This document shows, piece by piece, positions 26,849-36,138 of a stretch of DNA of 64,000 nucleotides. The translations under genes and the position numbers were made by a program. The notes below the pieces were generated by a model. The model was not told where the DNA came from, searched no databases, and saw nothing but the letters and a program-made list of their open reading frames with translations. The stretch's first letter is position 1, and every line of letters begins with the position of its first letter. This DNA is from Candidatus Heimdallarchaeota archaeon (GTDB lineage: Archaea; Asgardarchaeota; Heimdallarchaeia; Heimdallarchaeales; Heimdallarchaeaceae), in the NCBI GenBank assembly GCA_016840095.1, contig JAEOSZ010000089.1, positions 1-64,000 of the forward strand. Direction: 5' to 3'.

Positions 26849-28105
26849 ATGAATAAGAAAGGACTAATTTTAATTTTCCTTTTTGTCGTATCTACTGTCG
26901 GTTTTGTTGCAATTTCAAATGCAGCAACTGACACAGCAGTAGACGTCACAATTCACTACGTACCATCAGGTTATGTTGACATGGGGTATTGTTGGGTTGA
27001 ATTTGACGAGCGATTTATAGACGATAATTCTGTTTTTGGACAGAATGATGATATCTATTTCGGATTCTATTACGACGTTCCCGTTGGAGCTTGGTTTGGA
27101 GCCGTTGGACCTGGAGGCGGAATGCAACCAGATGAATGGTTCTATGCTGATCTAAACAACGCAACTGAAGGATATACAGGTAGTGACTTATACAATGTTA
27201 CTCGATTCTCCGGATGGTTTGATGTAACCCTCGATGGTTATGATTTGGGACAAAGTAATTTTGATATTAGCGGAAGTGGCGATACATATCAAGATATAGT
27301 AGTACAATTAGATATCGGATGGCATTATCTTACTATAACAGCAGCAGAACTAGTATCAAACGGTAATCATACCGAATGGCACTGGGAATATGCTAGCGAC
27401 GCAAAAAGGTTCTATGTTGGTGAAAACAAAGATGTTATACCACCATCAGTAACTAACGCATACTTTAACTTTGTAGATGTAGATGACGTTGCAGTTGATT
27501 CTGAAGATTTAGAAACTGGATATTACTCTATCACTGGATGGTTAGACAATCCAAGACCAGTTGCAGAAGCAAACTTGACTTTACAATACCAAGTTGAAGA
27601 AGTAGTAGGTACTGAAGCAGTTCCTGTAACAACAGATATAGTTGCATATTACAACTCTACAGATGCAGACCTTGTACTAACAGGTGCCCCATATGGTGTT
27701 GTTTATGACAATGTTTACGAAATGGGACCACATACAACTGTATGGAGAGTTAACAACATTGATCCAGTAGTTTGGAATGGAACAGACTATATCAAAATAG
27801 ATGGCACAACATACTTAGGCAGTGGTGTCTATGAAAACAATGGTGGACTTGTTTCTGAAGACAGTTTATTACCTGGATTAAACATTGGACAGAACTACGT
27901 TTACTTATACGTATTTGGTGGAGCTGTAGATGACATTGGTGTATACTATGGACATCCTGTACCAAGAATAACAGTAGATATAGCTGTGTTCAATTTATGG
28001 GTTGGAGAACCTCCTGAAGAAACAGGTTTTAACTTCGGTATACTTATAAGTGTCTCAATACTCGGGCTAGCAGCCGCACTATATTTTGTGCGCCGTAGAA
28101 AATAA
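26849..28105 (+). CDS. Secreted protein with C-terminal anchor, paired with a solute-binding protein
   Basis: 418 residues. A signal peptide (KKGLILIFLFVVSTVGFVAI) probably ends near residue 27 after SNA. A beta-rich ectodomain full of aromatic and acidic residues follows. A C-terminal helix GILISVSILGLAAALYFV is followed by RRRK. The tail PEETGFNFG + helix + basic residues resembles archaeal sorting signals. The next gene starts 18 bases downstream after AAGGTGAGC, so both form an operon. It may help bind the ligand of the neighbouring solute-binding protein; otherwise function unknown. TTTTATATTA near 26787 is the likely TATA box. Confidence 0.75.
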   Translation: MNKKGLILIFLFVVSTVGFVAISNAATDTAVDVTIHYVPSGYVDMGYCWVEFDERFIDDNSVFGQNDDIYFGFYYDVPVGAWFGAVGPGGGMQPDEWFYADLNNATEGYTGSDLYNVTRFSGWFDVTLDGYDLGQSNFDISGSGDTYQDIVVQLDIGWHYLTITAAELVSNGNHTEWHWEYASDAKRFYVGENKDVIPPSVTNAYFNFVDVDDVAVDSEDLETGYYSITGWLDNPRPVAEANLTLQYQVEEVVGTEAVPVTTDIVAYYNSTDADLVLTGAPYGVVYDNVYEMGPHTTVWRVNNIDPVVWNGTDYIKIDGTTYLGSGVYENNGGLVSEDSLLPGLNIGQNYVYLYVFGGAVDDIGVYYGHPVPRITVDIAVFNLWVGEPPEETGFNFGILISVSILGLAAALYFVRRRK

Positions 28106-28123
28106 AAATAAGGTGAGCTTAAA

Positions 28124-30055
28124 ATGAAGAAGAAATCAGCGATTTTCGCAATTTTTATTCTCTCTAGCCTTGTTGTAATGAGTGCATACAACGCAAATAC
28201 TCTTCAGGCACAAGGACCTATCGCAAATATTGTCTTAAAGACAAACGGCGGTGGTGTTCGACCTGATATGGCGTTATACATTGCACAATACTTACGAGAC
28301 ATAGGTATAGAAGTAGAAGTTAAAGTAGAGGAATGGGTTGTATTCCTTGGAACACTGTTTCTGACACACAACTACGACATAGGAATTGTGGGTCTAACAG
28401 GTGGTGGTGCGTACCCCGGTGGAAGAGATGTTTGGATGACAGACGGGTCATTAAACGTTTTCGGACTAGGGCCAGACATACCATATCAAAACGAATCTGA
28501 AGAAATGCAAGATACACAGGTCACAATGGTTGATCCTGATGAAAGACAAGCATATCTTTACGAATGGCAACAGCTAGTAATGGACAAGATTATCCCAATT
28601 CTCCCATTGTACTCAGCCAGAGTATACAATGTTCTTTGGGCCAATACACTTGGTTATGATGAACGTTGGGGATTAAGAGATTCTCTACCATACATGAGCT
28701 ATGATGGCTATCACAGCGGTCAAGAAGATTTAACTGAATTCAGTTTTGCAGACGCAAATTGGAAAGATCTGAACCCATTGTTCTCAGATGATTCATCCAG
28801 TTCAACACTTGCAGGTTATCTATTAGAATCAATTCTGCAATTGAACCCAGATTTTGCTCCATTAAAGACAGGTCTTGTCTATGATTGGGAACAAATTGAT
28901 GAAACTCACTTCCAATTCTGGATGATGGACGATGTCTATTGGAATCCATCTTACAACTCTACAGATAGAGATGCTAACTCTGTACCACTAGGAGATATTC
29001 CTGTTGGAGAATACATGGTTGGTCTAAGAGATGGTTTACCAAGTACTGGTACCAGTCACCAAGTAACTGCAAAAGATGCTGTATTCACATATCTAACATG
29101 GTCTAATGCCGAGATAAGCGAAAGTACAAGCTATCAAGAATGGATTTCAGACTGTTATGTCGATCCAGTAGATGAATTATCATTCCACATACACATTGAT
29201 GGTGATCCAGATACTCCTGAAATCGAATCATACGCAGACATGTGGGCAAATCTGCCTTGGGAAGTCTTACCAGAGTTCTTCTTAAACTCAACTGATCCAA
29301 CTGTTACTTACACAGAAGGTGGAGTTGAATGTACTGGACTATACGCTGATATGATCAACACACCACAATGGGTTGCTTTCTCAACTTCCGCATTTGGTTG
29401 TGGACCATACAGTTTAGATTACTCAATCAAAAACTCAGTTTCAGTATTAAGAAGATGGGATGGATGGCACGGTAAAGGTGCAATAACTGGTGAAACCGGT
29501 TTAACTCCTTTCGTTGATTCAATTAACATTCGTGTTATTCCTGATATTTCCGCAGAATTAGCAGAATTCAAAGCTGGTAAATTAGACATTGCTGGTGTAA
29601 CCTCATTCGCTTCAGAAAGAAAGATTATGCAAGCAGATCCACAATATATCGTAAATTCATTCATTGCATCCTCAATGAGATTTATGTTCTTCAACCTTCG
29701 ACGACCATTCATTGGTGGAGTAGACAACAACATATTCCTAGACGAAGCAGGTAAAGAAGAATATACAGTCGGTGCAGCTGTCAGAAAAGCAATTAATTAT
29801 GCTGTCGACAGAGATGAAATGAATACAGTAATTCACGATGGTGAATCATGGGTAGCACACAGTGTTATTTATCCTTCACAAGCATTCTACTATTACAATG
29901 ATATCATCAAGTACAATTATGATCCTGATGCATCATTTGAATGGTTAGAAGCTGCAGGATACGATATACCTGAGAGAACTCCGTTCCCAGTATTTGCTAT
30001 ATTCGCCGCTATTGGTGCAGCCGCATTTCTTGCTTACTACCGCAAAAGGAAATAA
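28124..30055 (+). CDS. Family 5 (Dpp/Opp-type) solute-binding protein, apparently circularly permuted and membrane-anchored
   Basis: 643 residues with signal peptide (~8-27) and C-terminal anchor (FAIFAAIGAAAFLAYYRKRK). Segment order is unusual. Residues ~30-185 (IAQYLRDIGIEVEVKVEEW, YDIGIVGLTGGG, DPDERQAYLYEWQQLVMDK, PILPLYSARVY) match what is normally the C-terminal part of SBP_bac_5 proteins. Residues ~205-330 (LNPLFSDDSSSSTLAGYLLE, VTAKDAVFTY) match the normal N-terminal part. Residues ~550-615 (VRKAINYAVDRDEM, YDPDASFEWLEAAGY) match the segment that normally precedes the former. The protein is therefore a circular permutation of the family fold. No permease or ATPase genes adjoin it. Peptide or oligosaccharide binding is the family expectation. 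Confidence 0.85.
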   Translation: MKKKSAIFAIFILSSLVVMSAYNANTLQAQGPIANIVLKTNGGGVRPDMALYIAQYLRDIGIEVEVKVEEWVVFLGTLFLTHNYDIGIVGLTGGGAYPGGRDVWMTDGSLNVFGLGPDIPYQNESEEMQDTQVTMVDPDERQAYLYEWQQLVMDKIIPILPLYSARVYNVLWANTLGYDERWGLRDSLPYMSYDGYHSGQEDLTEFSFADANWKDLNPLFSDDSSSSTLAGYLLESILQLNPDFAPLKTGLVYDWEQIDETHFQFWMMDDVYWNPSYNSTDRDANSVPLGDIPVGEYMVGLRDGLPSTGTSHQVTAKDAVFTYLTWSNAEISESTSYQEWISDCYVDPVDELSFHIHIDGDPDTPEIESYADMWANLPWEVLPEFFLNSTDPTVTYTEGGVECTGLYADMINTPQWVAFSTSAFGCGPYSLDYSIKNSVSVLRRWDGWHGKGAITGETGLTPFVDSINIRVIPDISAELAEFKAGKLDIAGVTSFASERKIMQADPQYIVNSFIASSMRFMFFNLRRPFIGGVDNNIFLDEAGKEEYTVGAAVRKAINYAVDRDEMNTVIHDGESWVAHSVIYPSQAFYYYNDIIKYNYDPDASFEWLEAAGYDIPERTPFPVFAIFAAIGAAAFLAYYRKRK

Positions 30056-30100
30056 AATATAATTCCCTTTTTTCTTTTTTTCTTTTTAATTTTCTAAAAA
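30056..30100 (+). terminator. T-rich terminator after the solute-binding protein operon
   Basis: CCCTTTTTTCTTTTTTTC and further T-runs start six bases after the stop, without a stem. This is typical of archaeal termination, and the next gene converges from the other strand. Confidence 0.6.
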
Positions 30101-30213
30101 TCAAATATTAGTAAATAATCTATTAGTACACGTATACTAATATATAAGTAGCAAGAAAGTAATTAGTCTCTTGTTAGTAACTGTATTTTGAGAAGCTAGA
30201 TACATATAATCTT

Positions 30214-30648
30214 CTAAAAGTAAATTGCTGCAAACACTGAGGAAACAATTAGAAACACTGAAATTTTAAGTAAAGAATTACTCTTCATCAATATTCTGAG
30301 GAAACTTCTATCTTTTGTAGGTTTGACAATAAAAATTCTGGAGGTTCTACCAGAGGTTATATAAAAAATAAAAAGTAATACAAAAGCAGTTAAAAGAACT
30401 AGGAACATTAATAGTGCTCCAAAAGAAAGAGGACTACTTTCTTGATATATTAACTTGGCAAAATAGTAATTGACTACGAGTAGTATCGGTGTATAGAGTA
30501 AACTGCATAATGGAACCGATAGCATTTTTTCTAAGATAACTTTACTAAGCGATTCTTCAAATAGATAATCACAACGTGGGCATGTAAAAACACGCATAGT
30601 TCCTTCTTTATTTACAGTCTCAGTGTAGCCACAGTAGGGACATTTCAT
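30214..30648 (-). CDS. Zinc-ribbon membrane protein
   Basis: 144 residues. An N-terminal C4 zinc ribbon (CPYC at 3-6, CPRC at 23-26) is followed by three to four membrane helices (residues ~44-66, ~76-102, ~124-143). The combination is common among small archaeal membrane proteins of unknown role. Its ATG overlaps the stop of the large upstream gene as ATGA (30645-30648), so the two are translationally coupled. Confidence 0.75.
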   Translation of the reverse strand: MKCPYCGYTETVNKEGTMRVFTCPRCDYLFEESLSKVILEKMLSVPLCSLLYTPILLVVNYYFAKLIYQESSPLSFGALLMFLVLLTAFVLLFIFYITSGRTSRIFIVKPTKDRSFLRILMKSNSLLKISVFLIVSSVFAAIYF

Positions 30649-32825
30649 TTCAAGAGCCTTCTTCTAGATCTTCTGCGAGAGATAAGTATTGGGGAAAGAG
30701 CAACTACAGGAACAATAACAATGAAACTATATGTCCATTTAAAGTTTCTATCTTTAGGAACACTAAGAGGATCAAGAGGATCAGATTTTCTATCAACCTC
30801 TTCTTTATCTGTATAACCATCAGCATCACTGTCAGAATCTGCAGGATTGGTACCATAAATATCTACTTCTTCAACGTTAGTTAAACCATCCCCATCCATA
30901 TCAAAATCCGCATCTGCTACTAGAGGGTTAGTGTAATATTTTTCAATTTCATCGCCATCAAGTAAGCCATCTCCGTCTGAATCAGGATTTTCAGGATTCG
31001 TTCCTATAGCTCTTTCATCTAAATTAATCAGATTATCATTATCTGAATCTTCCAGTGCATCAGCAGGATTATTAGGATCAAGACTATCGTAAAGTATTTC
31101 ATAGTTGTCAGGAAGCCCATCTTCATCGCTATCTGAAGTTGCGGGGTTCGTAGAATGCACATAAACTTCGTCCCCATCAAGTAAAGAATCTCCATCGCTA
31201 TCTGGATTCAATAAATTGGTACCGTAAACATCTATTTCTTCTATATTCGTCAATCCATCTGCATCAGAATCCTTATCCATATCTGAAACAAGAGGATTTA
31301 GTAAGTATTGGTTAATCTCAAGGCCATCTAACACTGTATCTCCATCTGAGTCATTATTTGTAGTATTTGTCCCAATTATCTCCTCTTCAAAATCAAATAA
31401 TCCATCCTCGTCTGAATCATCATTTACTGTATTTGTATAAGAACCCAAAGGATGTATCCAAGGTGCTAATCCATAATCATTAGTTTCCTTGATTAGAAGT
31501 GCTCCATCGATTGATAGATGGATAATTTCAATTTCATTATCTTCATCAAAATCATACACAATTGGAGATACTCTATCTGCTGTTGTTATCCAATTAACTA
31601 CTTGGTACAAAACATCCCCGTCATTTTCTAGAACATATGCATAATTGAAACTAAGAATAATAATCTCCATTTCATTGTCGTTATTTAAATCTGCAACTGC
31701 AGGTGATCCAAAATAATTCGTTCCAGGAAGGAATAAAAACTCTTCATTTATTGTTTCTGAAACATTATACACTGCTAAACCCGACGCAAACAGTTGAAGA
31801 ATTTCTAAATACCCATCATCATCTATATCATAAGCTATTCCTTGAGTAGAAGTATAAATTGGTAGAGGAATTTCTTCTACCCACGTTTTATTGTTTTCTG
31901 GATTTAGAGTGATTCCATATAGAAAACTTACAGTTGAAGCTATGAATAAATCCATATCTCCATCAAGATTGAAATCACCTATCATAGGTGCCTCTCTAAA
32001 TTCCTCAATTCCTGGATAAGTTACATTGATATTTAATGGATAACCATTAACTAAAGAGCCATTCAAGAACCATGCATATATAATTCCATTATCTGTTGTG
32101 ACTATGATTTCCTTTTCTCCATCATTTGTTATGTCTTTTGCAACAGGTGGAATAAAATTTGTTGAGTCATTCACTCTTATAGGCCAGTTTGTCATATTGT
32201 TTCCCAAATGATCTAGATAGTAAACTGTTCTATTTGTATCCAAAAGAACGAATTCCTTATTTCCATCATCATTTAAGTCAGAAAATATTGTATGGTAAAC
32301 AAACGTACCCGAGAGCTCGAAACCCCATGAAAGATCTATGTCTCCATTTGCATTTACAGCAAAAAATGCAGTTGTTTCGTTAGTTAGTGTTCCTTGTTTA
32401 GCATATCGAAATATAATACTAGGTTCGGTTCCATTATTCAGGTCCATTCTTCCCAAAATTTCAACATCTCTCATTTCCCAATAAAGCTCTAATGGCCAGC
32501 CACTTACAAAGGCTTCATTCTTAACCAGATATATTGCTTTACCATCAATCCCTTCCATATTTGCAACTACAACGGTTTCCAGAAATGAATCATCATCTAT
32601 ATCAAGAACACAAGGTTGTACCAGATACGAATGTTCTGAAGGAAAAGCCATTACTCTGTCTTGATCTTCAATATAGATGAAACCAATATTATCAATTGAA
32701 GAATCGAGATTTTTATTAAAATCATTAAATGATGCTACGTCTCCATTAAGATTTGTAGAAGTAGCTGAAACAAATACAACTAAAAGAATTGTTGAAAGTA
32801 TTTTTCTTTGGTTCTTTCTCATCAT
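30645..32825 (-). CDS. Surface protein with FG-GAP-like propeller and calcium-binding DSDxDG repeats
   Basis: About 726 residues. Signal peptide at the N-terminus, then a beta-propeller region (~60-440) with repeated DLNDDGNKE, DFNLDGDMD, DIDDDGYLE and DFDEDNEIE loops (FG-GAP/VCBS-type calcium sites). A row of thrombospondin type 3-like repeats follows (~445-690: DSDEDGLFDFEE, DSDGDSLLDGDE, DSDADGYTDKEE). The protein ends with a membrane helix (SFIVIVPVVALSPILI) and a very basic end. Most likely calcium-stiffened stalk and binding head on the cell surface. Of three clustered ATGs (32831, 32825, 32822) the middle one is best spaced from AGG on the minus strand. Confidence 0.85.
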   Translation of the reverse strand: MMRKNQRKILSTILLVVFVSATSTNLNGDVASFNDFNKNLDSSIDNIGFIYIEDQDRVMAFPSEHSYLVQPCVLDIDDDSFLETVVVANMEGIDGKAIYLVKNEAFVSGWPLELYWEMRDVEILGRMDLNNGTEPSIIFRYAKQGTLTNETTAFFAVNANGDIDLSWGFELSGTFVYHTIFSDLNDDGNKEFVLLDTNRTVYYLDHLGNNMTNWPIRVNDSTNFIPPVAKDITNDGEKEIIVTTDNGIIYAWFLNGSLVNGYPLNINVTYPGIEEFREAPMIGDFNLDGDMDLFIASTVSFLYGITLNPENNKTWVEEIPLPIYTSTQGIAYDIDDDGYLEILQLFASGLAVYNVSETINEEFLFLPGTNYFGSPAVADLNNDNEMEIIILSFNYAYVLENDGDVLYQVVNWITTADRVSPIVYDFDEDNEIEIIHLSIDGALLIKETNDYGLAPWIHPLGSYTNTVNDDSDEDGLFDFEEEIIGTNTTNNDSDGDTVLDGLEINQYLLNPLVSDMDKDSDADGLTNIEEIDVYGTNLLNPDSDGDSLLDGDEVYVHSTNPATSDSDEDGLPDNYEILYDSLDPNNPADALEDSDNDNLINLDERAIGTNPENPDSDGDGLLDGDEIEKYYTNPLVADADFDMDGDGLTNVEEVDIYGTNPADSDSDADGYTDKEEVDRKSDPLDPLSVPKDRNFKWTYSFIVIVPVVALSPILISRRRSRRRLLK

Positions 32826-33023
32826 AAGCATAACCTGGTAAAGATGATCTCGAATCTATTCTCTGTCTTGTGAAATACAAGTAAATTAATCAATCTTTGC
32901 ACATGACAAACAAGTTAAAACCCTTATTATTGTTCTTCTTTTGTTACTTTTCTGAAAGAATCAATAGATTTTACTTACAAAAATAACAAATAAAGTTAAA
33001 TCTCTAAAATTCAATAATATTTT

Positions 33024-34838
33024 GTGACTGAAGAAGAAGAAATAGATAAAGAAGAAACTCCTAAACTTAGGAATCGATTTAGAATCCAGATAAAGAGATA
33101 TTGGAAGTATACTAAGAAATGGTTCCCTTTTGCACTTCTTATTGGGGGCGTCAGTGGAGTATTAATGGCTTTGTTTACTAGTTTGGTTGTAAACATGCAA
33201 GGTTGGTTATCTAATGTACCAATCTATATTAAATACCCAATAGCTGGAGGGATAACCACAATATTTCTGTTTCTTGGTTTTAAAGAAGTATATGGCGCAG
33301 GTTTATCACATGTTCTGTCACACAAGAATACATCAACTCCTTTACGAGCTAGAGGTATCTGGACAAAGTTTATTACTAGTGTTCTAACTTTAGGTGTTTC
33401 TGCTCCAGCTGGGAGAGAAGGACCTTCAGTAACTTTGGGAAGTACAACTTCATCTGTAATAGCTGATAAACTAGGAATGACTTTGGATGATGAAAATCAT
33501 GCGATAACAATTGGAGCAGCCGCTTGCACTGCTGCTGTATTTCATGCTCCACTTGGCGGAACAGTATTTGCTGCAGAAGTGCCCTACAAGAGAGATTTAG
33601 ATGAAACTGTATTTCTACCTGCTTTAGTAGCAAGCGCGATATCATTTTTAGTGTATAATGGATTATTAATCGCTATACAGAAAATCCCAATTTTTTCAGA
33701 ATCTCCTGTTCTTCTATCTCCTGTATCAACTACTATTTCTCTGACTTTTGTAAACTCTCTCCAATTTCTATTATTTGGTATAATTGCTGGTTTTCTTGGA
33801 ATAGGATTTTCTTTATTATTTAGATATATCTCCAAAGGTTTTGACAAATACATTAAGAATCAGTTCTTACCCTTAATAGGAATGACAATTACTGCAATTA
33901 TCGTTTTTCTAGTTGATGATTTCTGGTTACCCGAAGACGTAAAATTAGCGGGAACGGGTTTTAAATCAATCAATAACCTAATTGCAGATGACACCATAGC
34001 AATTGGTATACTGTTTGTACTGCTTATAGGAAAGATAATTGTAACGTCAACTTGTGTCGGGTTCGGAAATAGCGCAGGGGTTATGGGACCAACTTTGGTA
34101 TCGGGTGCTGCTTTAGGATTGCTATATTCTCGCTTATTCCCCACATTAGGTGCAACTGCAATGATGGTCATAGGAATGTCCGCAATGCACACTTCAACTA
34201 CAAAAACACCAATTGCTTCCATGATTCTTGTTCTTGAAATGGTTGGGTTCCCGAGTTTAATTATACCAATTATCCTTTCAAATGCTATGGCATTTATCAT
34301 TTCTATGGACTTCAGTCTCTATAAAGGACAAATCCGAAGCAAAGAGGTTATCTTAAGGAGAAGAATACAGTATACAGATATTCTTGAAACTTTAACTGCA
34401 AAAGATGCTATGGAACATTCATATGCTACTGTCAATGAAAAGGATTTACTAGAAGAAACTTTTTCTCTTCTGTATTTACAAAAACGAAGTTCACTACCTG
34501 TAATAAATGATGATAAAGACTTAGTTGGGATTATTAGTGCAATTGATTATCAACAAGGATTTTCTAAAGGTCAAAAAATTGTAAGTGATTGTATGACAGC
34601 AGATGTTATTACTGCTTTTCCAGATGAAACGCTTACGACTATATTTGACAGGTTGACTACTTTTAGAATAGAATGTCTTCCAGTTGTTGATAGAGAAAAT
34701 CAGAAGAAGATTTTAGGATTTTTATCTTTCAGAGATATTGAATCTCGGTATGAATCGGAACTTACAAAGATCCATAGTAGACGATCTATAACCATTGAGG
34801 AATTAGAACGTGAGGAAGAGGATTTAGATGATCTTTGA
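33024..34838 (+). CDS. CLC-family chloride channel/transporter with CBS pair
   Basis: 604 residues from GTG 33024. About ten membrane helices. The CLC motif GREGPSV is present at ~130-136 (gating Glu), and GFGNSAGVMGPTL near 347 corresponds to the third anion-binding motif. The usual first motif GSGIP reads YGAGLSH, so the serine that binds the anion in classical CLCs is altered. A CBS-domain pair (residues ~455-590: SLPVINDDKDLVGIISA and CLPVVDRENQKKILGFLSF) forms the cytosolic regulatory module. The end overlaps mptE by 11 bases. Confidence 0.92.
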   Translation: MTEEEEIDKEETPKLRNRFRIQIKRYWKYTKKWFPFALLIGGVSGVLMALFTSLVVNMQGWLSNVPIYIKYPIAGGITTIFLFLGFKEVYGAGLSHVLSHKNTSTPLRARGIWTKFITSVLTLGVSAPAGREGPSVTLGSTTSSVIADKLGMTLDDENHAITIGAAACTAAVFHAPLGGTVFAAEVPYKRDLDETVFLPALVASAISFLVYNGLLIAIQKIPIFSESPVLLSPVSTTISLTFVNSLQFLLFGIIAGFLGIGFSLLFRYISKGFDKYIKNQFLPLIGMTITAIIVFLVDDFWLPEDVKLAGTGFKSINNLIADDTIAIGILFVLLIGKIIVTSTCVGFGNSAGVMGPTLVSGAALGLLYSRLFPTLGATAMMVIGMSAMHTSTTKTPIASMILVLEMVGFPSLIIPIILSNAMAFIISMDFSLYKGQIRSKEVILRRRIQYTDILETLTAKDAMEHSYATVNEKDLLEETFSLLYLQKRSSLPVINDDKDLVGIISAIDYQQGFSKGQKIVSDCMTADVITAFPDETLTTIFDRLTTFRIECLPVVDRENQKKILGFLSFRDIESRYESELTKIHSRRSITIEELEREEEDLDDL

Positions 34839-35589
34839 AACTCATAACTCTCCTTTCTCTAAATTGGAAATTATGGAATTTTCACTACAAGTTTGGGTCG
34901 AAGAATGGTATCCTTTGATTTGTGATTTCCTAAAAATTGACAGTAAAGAAGATCTAAAAGCTCTCAAGAATATTTTGGAAAAGCATCCTAGTAATATATC
35001 AGAAGAACACTTGCTTCATTTAATAAAAGACAGAATAGTTTATGCTATTGCTCCTGGTCTGAATTTAGAAGATGAGTTTACTGAGTATCTAGAAAAATAC
35101 GCTGATTCTTCAGATGTTTTAATTTCAGCTGATGGTGCCACTTCTTATCTTGTCGCAGAGGGTATAATTCCAGATTTCATTGTTACAGATTTAGATGGAA
35201 CAATTCAGGACCAACTAGACGCTCAAAAAGAAGGTTCTATTCCTATTGTTCACATACATGGAGATAACATTGGTACTATAAATGAGAACATAAATCAAAT
35301 TTCAAAGGGAGAGTTCTTAATTACAACCCAAACTCACCCACTTCCAGGTTCGTACAACTTCTTAGGTTTTACAGACGGTGATAGAATTGTATGTTTATCT
35401 ACACTGATGTCTGCTTCAAAAATAGGACTGATCGGCTTTGATTTTGGCAACGAAATAGGTAAGTATTCAAAAGTTATACAACTTGATGAAGAAGCCAGAA
35501 ACCGAAAACTGAAAAAATTTATTATTGCAAAATCTATAATGAACTGGTGTTCAAACACAAATCAAGAGATATTTCTCGTCAAGGATTAG
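34828..35589 (+). CDS. mptE: 6-hydroxymethyl-7,8-dihydropterin pyrophosphokinase, archaeal MptE/DUF115 type
   Basis: Transfers pyrophosphate from ATP to hydroxymethyldihydropterin in folate or methanopterin synthesis. 253 residues. Family marks: YAIAPGLNLEDE, VLISADGATSYLVAEGIIPD, FIVTDLDG and VHIHGDN, with THPLPGSYNFLGFTDGDR near the C-terminus. It overlaps the CLC gene and converges with a PTPS gene eight bases away, so two pterin genes sit tail to tail. An ATG at 34873 is an alternative start. Confidence 0.9.
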   Translation: MIFETHNSPFSKLEIMEFSLQVWVEEWYPLICDFLKIDSKEDLKALKNILEKHPSNISEEHLLHLIKDRIVYAIAPGLNLEDEFTEYLEKYADSSDVLISADGATSYLVAEGIIPDFIVTDLDGTIQDQLDAQKEGSIPIVHIHGDNIGTINENINQISKGEFLITTQTHPLPGSYNFLGFTDGDRIVCLSTLMSASKIGLIGFDFGNEIGKYSKVIQLDEEARNRKLKKFIIAKSIMNWCSNTNQEIFLVKD

Positions 35590-35597
35590 ATTAATCT

Positions 35598-36089
35598 TCA
35601 TTCATGAACTGGGAATAGTTCTGTTGTTACTCCTTGGCCCTCATATTCATAAACAGTAACAGTAACCTGACTTATATTTTCTCTTCTGATTTCATCATTT
35701 TTTGCCAACAACTTCACAAAATAATGACTCATTTCCTCAACAGTTGTATTTTCTATCGGAAGTAAAACAGTGTCTGATTTAGGTAATTCATATTCTTTGC
35801 GTAGATGAGGAATACGGATTATTATTTGTTCTTTCTTTTCACTTATTTCTAGATACTTGTTCTTTGATGGAACTAAAACATAATGATCCAAAGAATCAAC
35901 AAATGGCTTAAGTATTTTCTTGATATCATGAAAATTTATGACCATGTTGTCTTTACCTTGCGTTCCGTAAACGTTTATCAAAATCTTATAATTGTGCCCA
36001 TGAAGTGGTTCATAGAAATTTTCACCAATTACAAAGTGTGCACAGGAGAAAGTTAAGTAATCTCTATTCAGAAACAAATTATAACTCAT
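35598..36089 (-). CDS. 6-pyruvoyl-tetrahydropterin synthase/QueD-family protein
   Basis: 163 residues of the T-fold. Zinc ligands are visible as His in FSCAHFV and the HGH of EPLHGHNYKI. NFHDIKKILKPFVDSLDHYVL carries the catalytic Asp/His region, and EYEGQGVTTE ends the fold. Members make pterin precursors (PTPS) or the preQ0 precursor of queuosine/archaeosine (QueD). The Cys of FSCAHF agrees with either. Proximity to mptE favours the pterin branch. Confidence 0.85.
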   Translation of the reverse strand: MSYNLFLNRDYLTFSCAHFVIGENFYEPLHGHNYKILINVYGTQGKDNMVINFHDIKKILKPFVDSLDHYVLVPSKNKYLEISEKKEQIIIRIPHLRKEYELPKSDTVLLPIENTTVEEMSHYFVKLLAKNDEIRRENISQVTVTVYEYEGQGVTTELFPVHE

Positions 36090-36138
36090 TAGCTATAAAC
36101 CTCTTACTTTCAATAAAAATCCTTCTTTTTTAGATAGT

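Noticed and set aside
33860-34300. A 146-codon minus-strand ORF inside the CLC gene
   Set aside because: It lies wholly antisense to a gene with clear CLC motifs. No ribosome site and no recognisable domain, so it is a shadow of the real frame.
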